Shown here: in pieces, positions 6,394-6,830 of the stretch
Numbering within the stretch: position 1 is the stretch's first letter
How the letters are laid out: each line of letters begins with the position of its first letter
From: Lachnospiraceae bacterium
Lineage (GTDB): Bacteria > Bacillota > Clostridia > Lachnospirales > Lachnospiraceae
Assembly (NCBI GenBank): GCA_003453515.1
Contig: DMLD01000148.1
Coordinates: 1-6,830, forward strand
Length of the DNA: 6,830 nucleotides
Reading direction: 5' to 3'
Translations under genes and position numbers: made by a program
The notes under the pieces: model-generated
What the model saw: only the letters and a program-made list of their open reading frames with translations
Databases searched by the model: none
Told to the model about the DNA's origin: nothing

Positions 6394-6456
6394 CTGATGG
6401 ATACGCATATCCGCTTATGAATGCAAGCATTTACCGCTGATATGTGTATCCATCAG
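6394..6456 (+). repeat. Arm B: 18-bp inverted repeat inside the element
   Basis: CTGATGGATACGCATATC (6394-6411) pairs with GATATGTGTATCCATCAG (6439-6456) at all 18 positions, with one G-T pair. After one mismatch, GC/GC (6413-6414 with 6436-6437) continues the stem. The remaining loop contains a small AATG/CATT hairpin (6420-6431). Confidence 0.85.
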
Positions 6457-6470
6457 CCGTGAATAGTAAC

Positions 6471-6478
6471 GATTATGT
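6471..6478 (+). repeat. Right copy of 8-bp target-site-type direct repeat
   Basis: GATTATGT immediately follows the right terminal inverted repeat and matches 6282-6289 exactly. Removing the element plus one copy would leave a single GATTATGT, the inferred empty site. Confidence 0.75.
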
Positions 6479-6499
6479 GAGTATGCTGTGAATTCACTC

Positions 6500-6528
6500 T
6501 TGCCCTTTGAGTGTATTTGTGGTACAAT
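6500..6528 (+). promoter_or_regulatory. Sigma-A type promoter with extended -10 for rnz
   Basis: TTGCCC (6500-6505) and TACAAT (6523-6528) are separated by exactly 17 bases. TG at 6520-6521 gives an extended -10. The predicted start near 6535 leaves a leader of about 30 bases. A 10-bp palindrome GTGAATTCAC (6488-6497) lies just upstream of the -35. The promoter begins 30 bases after the right end of the mobile element, so the insertion left it intact. Confidence 0.7.
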
Positions 6529-6565
6529 AAGGTGTATTATTATGGATTCATGGGAGGAACCTCAG

Positions 6566-6830
6566 ATGCTGGATGTATGCTTACTTGGGACAAGCGGTAT
6601 GATGCCTCTGCCCAGACGGGCGCTGACAGCACTTATGACGCGGTTCAACGGAAGCTCTCTTCTGATCGACTGCGGTGAGGGGACCCAGATCACTATTCGG
6701 GAGAAGGGTTGGAGCCTCCACGATGTGGATATCATCTGCATCACGCATGTGCACGGCGACCATGTAGGCGGTCTGCCGGGACTGCTGCTCTCCATGGGCA
6801 ACACAGAGAGGACGAATCCATTGCTGATAG
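6566..6830 (+). CDS. rnz: Ribonuclease Z, N-terminal part, truncated by window edge
   Basis: RNase Z is a metallo-beta-lactamase-fold endonuclease that trims the 3' trailer of tRNA precursors. The first 88 codons are visible and the frame stays open to the window end. The protein begins MLDVCLLGTSGMMPLP and continues with SSLLIDCGEGTQ. It then has ITHVHGDHVGGLPGLL with the zinc-binding HxHxDH motif at H61, H63, D65 and H66, the RNase Z form of the signature. The ATG at 6566 has GGGAGG (6552-6557) 8 bases upstream. An in-frame ATG at 6542 would add 8 residues but has no ribosome site and departs from the usual N-terminus. The remaining histidine ligands and the exosite arm lie beyond the window. 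The gene is a separate unit from the tex-tsaB cluster. Confidence 0.94.
   Translation, partial: MLDVCLLGTSGMMPLPRRALTALMTRFNGSSLLIDCGEGTQITIREKGWSLHDVDIICITHVHGDHVGGLPGLLLSMGNTERTNPLLI

Larger units (their letters stand above)
6290..6470. mobile_element. MITE-like non-autonomous element, 181 bp, highly structured
   Basis: The ends are 17-bp inverted repeats: GTTACTATTCATGGCTG (6290-6306) and CAGCCGTGAATAGTAAC (6454-6470). Sixteen of 17 positions match, and the exception is a G-T pair. The element is flanked by perfect 8-bp direct repeats GATTATGT. No credible gene lies inside. The interior forms arm A (6302-6387) and arm B (6394-6456), which together with the end pairing give a three-way junction. 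Terminal repeats, duplicated target and no transposase fit a miniature inverted-repeat element mobilised in trans by an unknown transposase. Eight-base duplications are known for several insertion sequence families, and I cannot assign this one. It sits between the tsaB terminator and the rnz promoter, a position where insertion would be tolerated. A structured non-coding RNA is an alternative or additional reading. Confidence 0.75.

Noticed and set aside
6282..6480. CRISPR array or tRNA/rRNA gene in the tsaB-rnz gap
   Set aside because: Repeats are inverted and unique rather than regularly spaced direct repeats, and the fold lacks tRNA landmarks such as the T-loop sequence and acceptor 3' end.

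Overview
The window is low-to-moderate GC DNA from a Firmicutes bacterium, most likely a Lachnospiraceae-type Clostridia. The support is the strong AGGAGG-type ribosome sites, frequent ATA isoleucine codons, a YcxB-like membrane protein, an HExxH/CxxC protein of a type I recall from Lachnospiraceae, and a tsaE-tsaB pair. I cannot name the genus. Every supported gene is on the + strand.

Layout: (1) 1-1389 is the C-terminal part of a family 3 glycoside hydrolase (beta-glucosidase type) that begins before the window. (2) 1390-1490 is a compact control region with a near-consensus sigma-A promoter and a 12-bp hairpin over the predicted transcription start. (3) 1491-2141 encodes a small putative zinc metallopeptidase of unknown function. 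(4) 2142-2255 holds a perfect 12-bp hairpin and a weak promoter candidate. (5) 2256-6240 is a tight same-strand cluster: tex (RNA-binding transcription/translation accessory protein), a YcxB-like two-TM protein, tsaE and tsaB (tRNA t6A modification), closed by a clear intrinsic terminator at 6247-6277. The usual rimI/tsaD companions do not follow. (6) 6290-6470 is a 181-bp non-coding element with 17-bp terminal inverted repeats, a perfect 8-bp direct repeat on both sides, and an interior that folds almost entirely into two long hairpins. I read it as a MITE-like mobile element. (7) A sigma-A promoter at 6500-6528 drives the N-terminal part of a ribonuclease Z gene that runs off the right edge.

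Functionally, the right two thirds is RNA housekeeping: Tex, t6A synthesis at tRNA position 37, and tRNA 3' end processing by RNase Z. The left edge is carbohydrate catabolism. The strongest item for follow-up is the structured element at 6290-6470. Next are the dyad at the promoter of the HExxH gene and that protein family itself.
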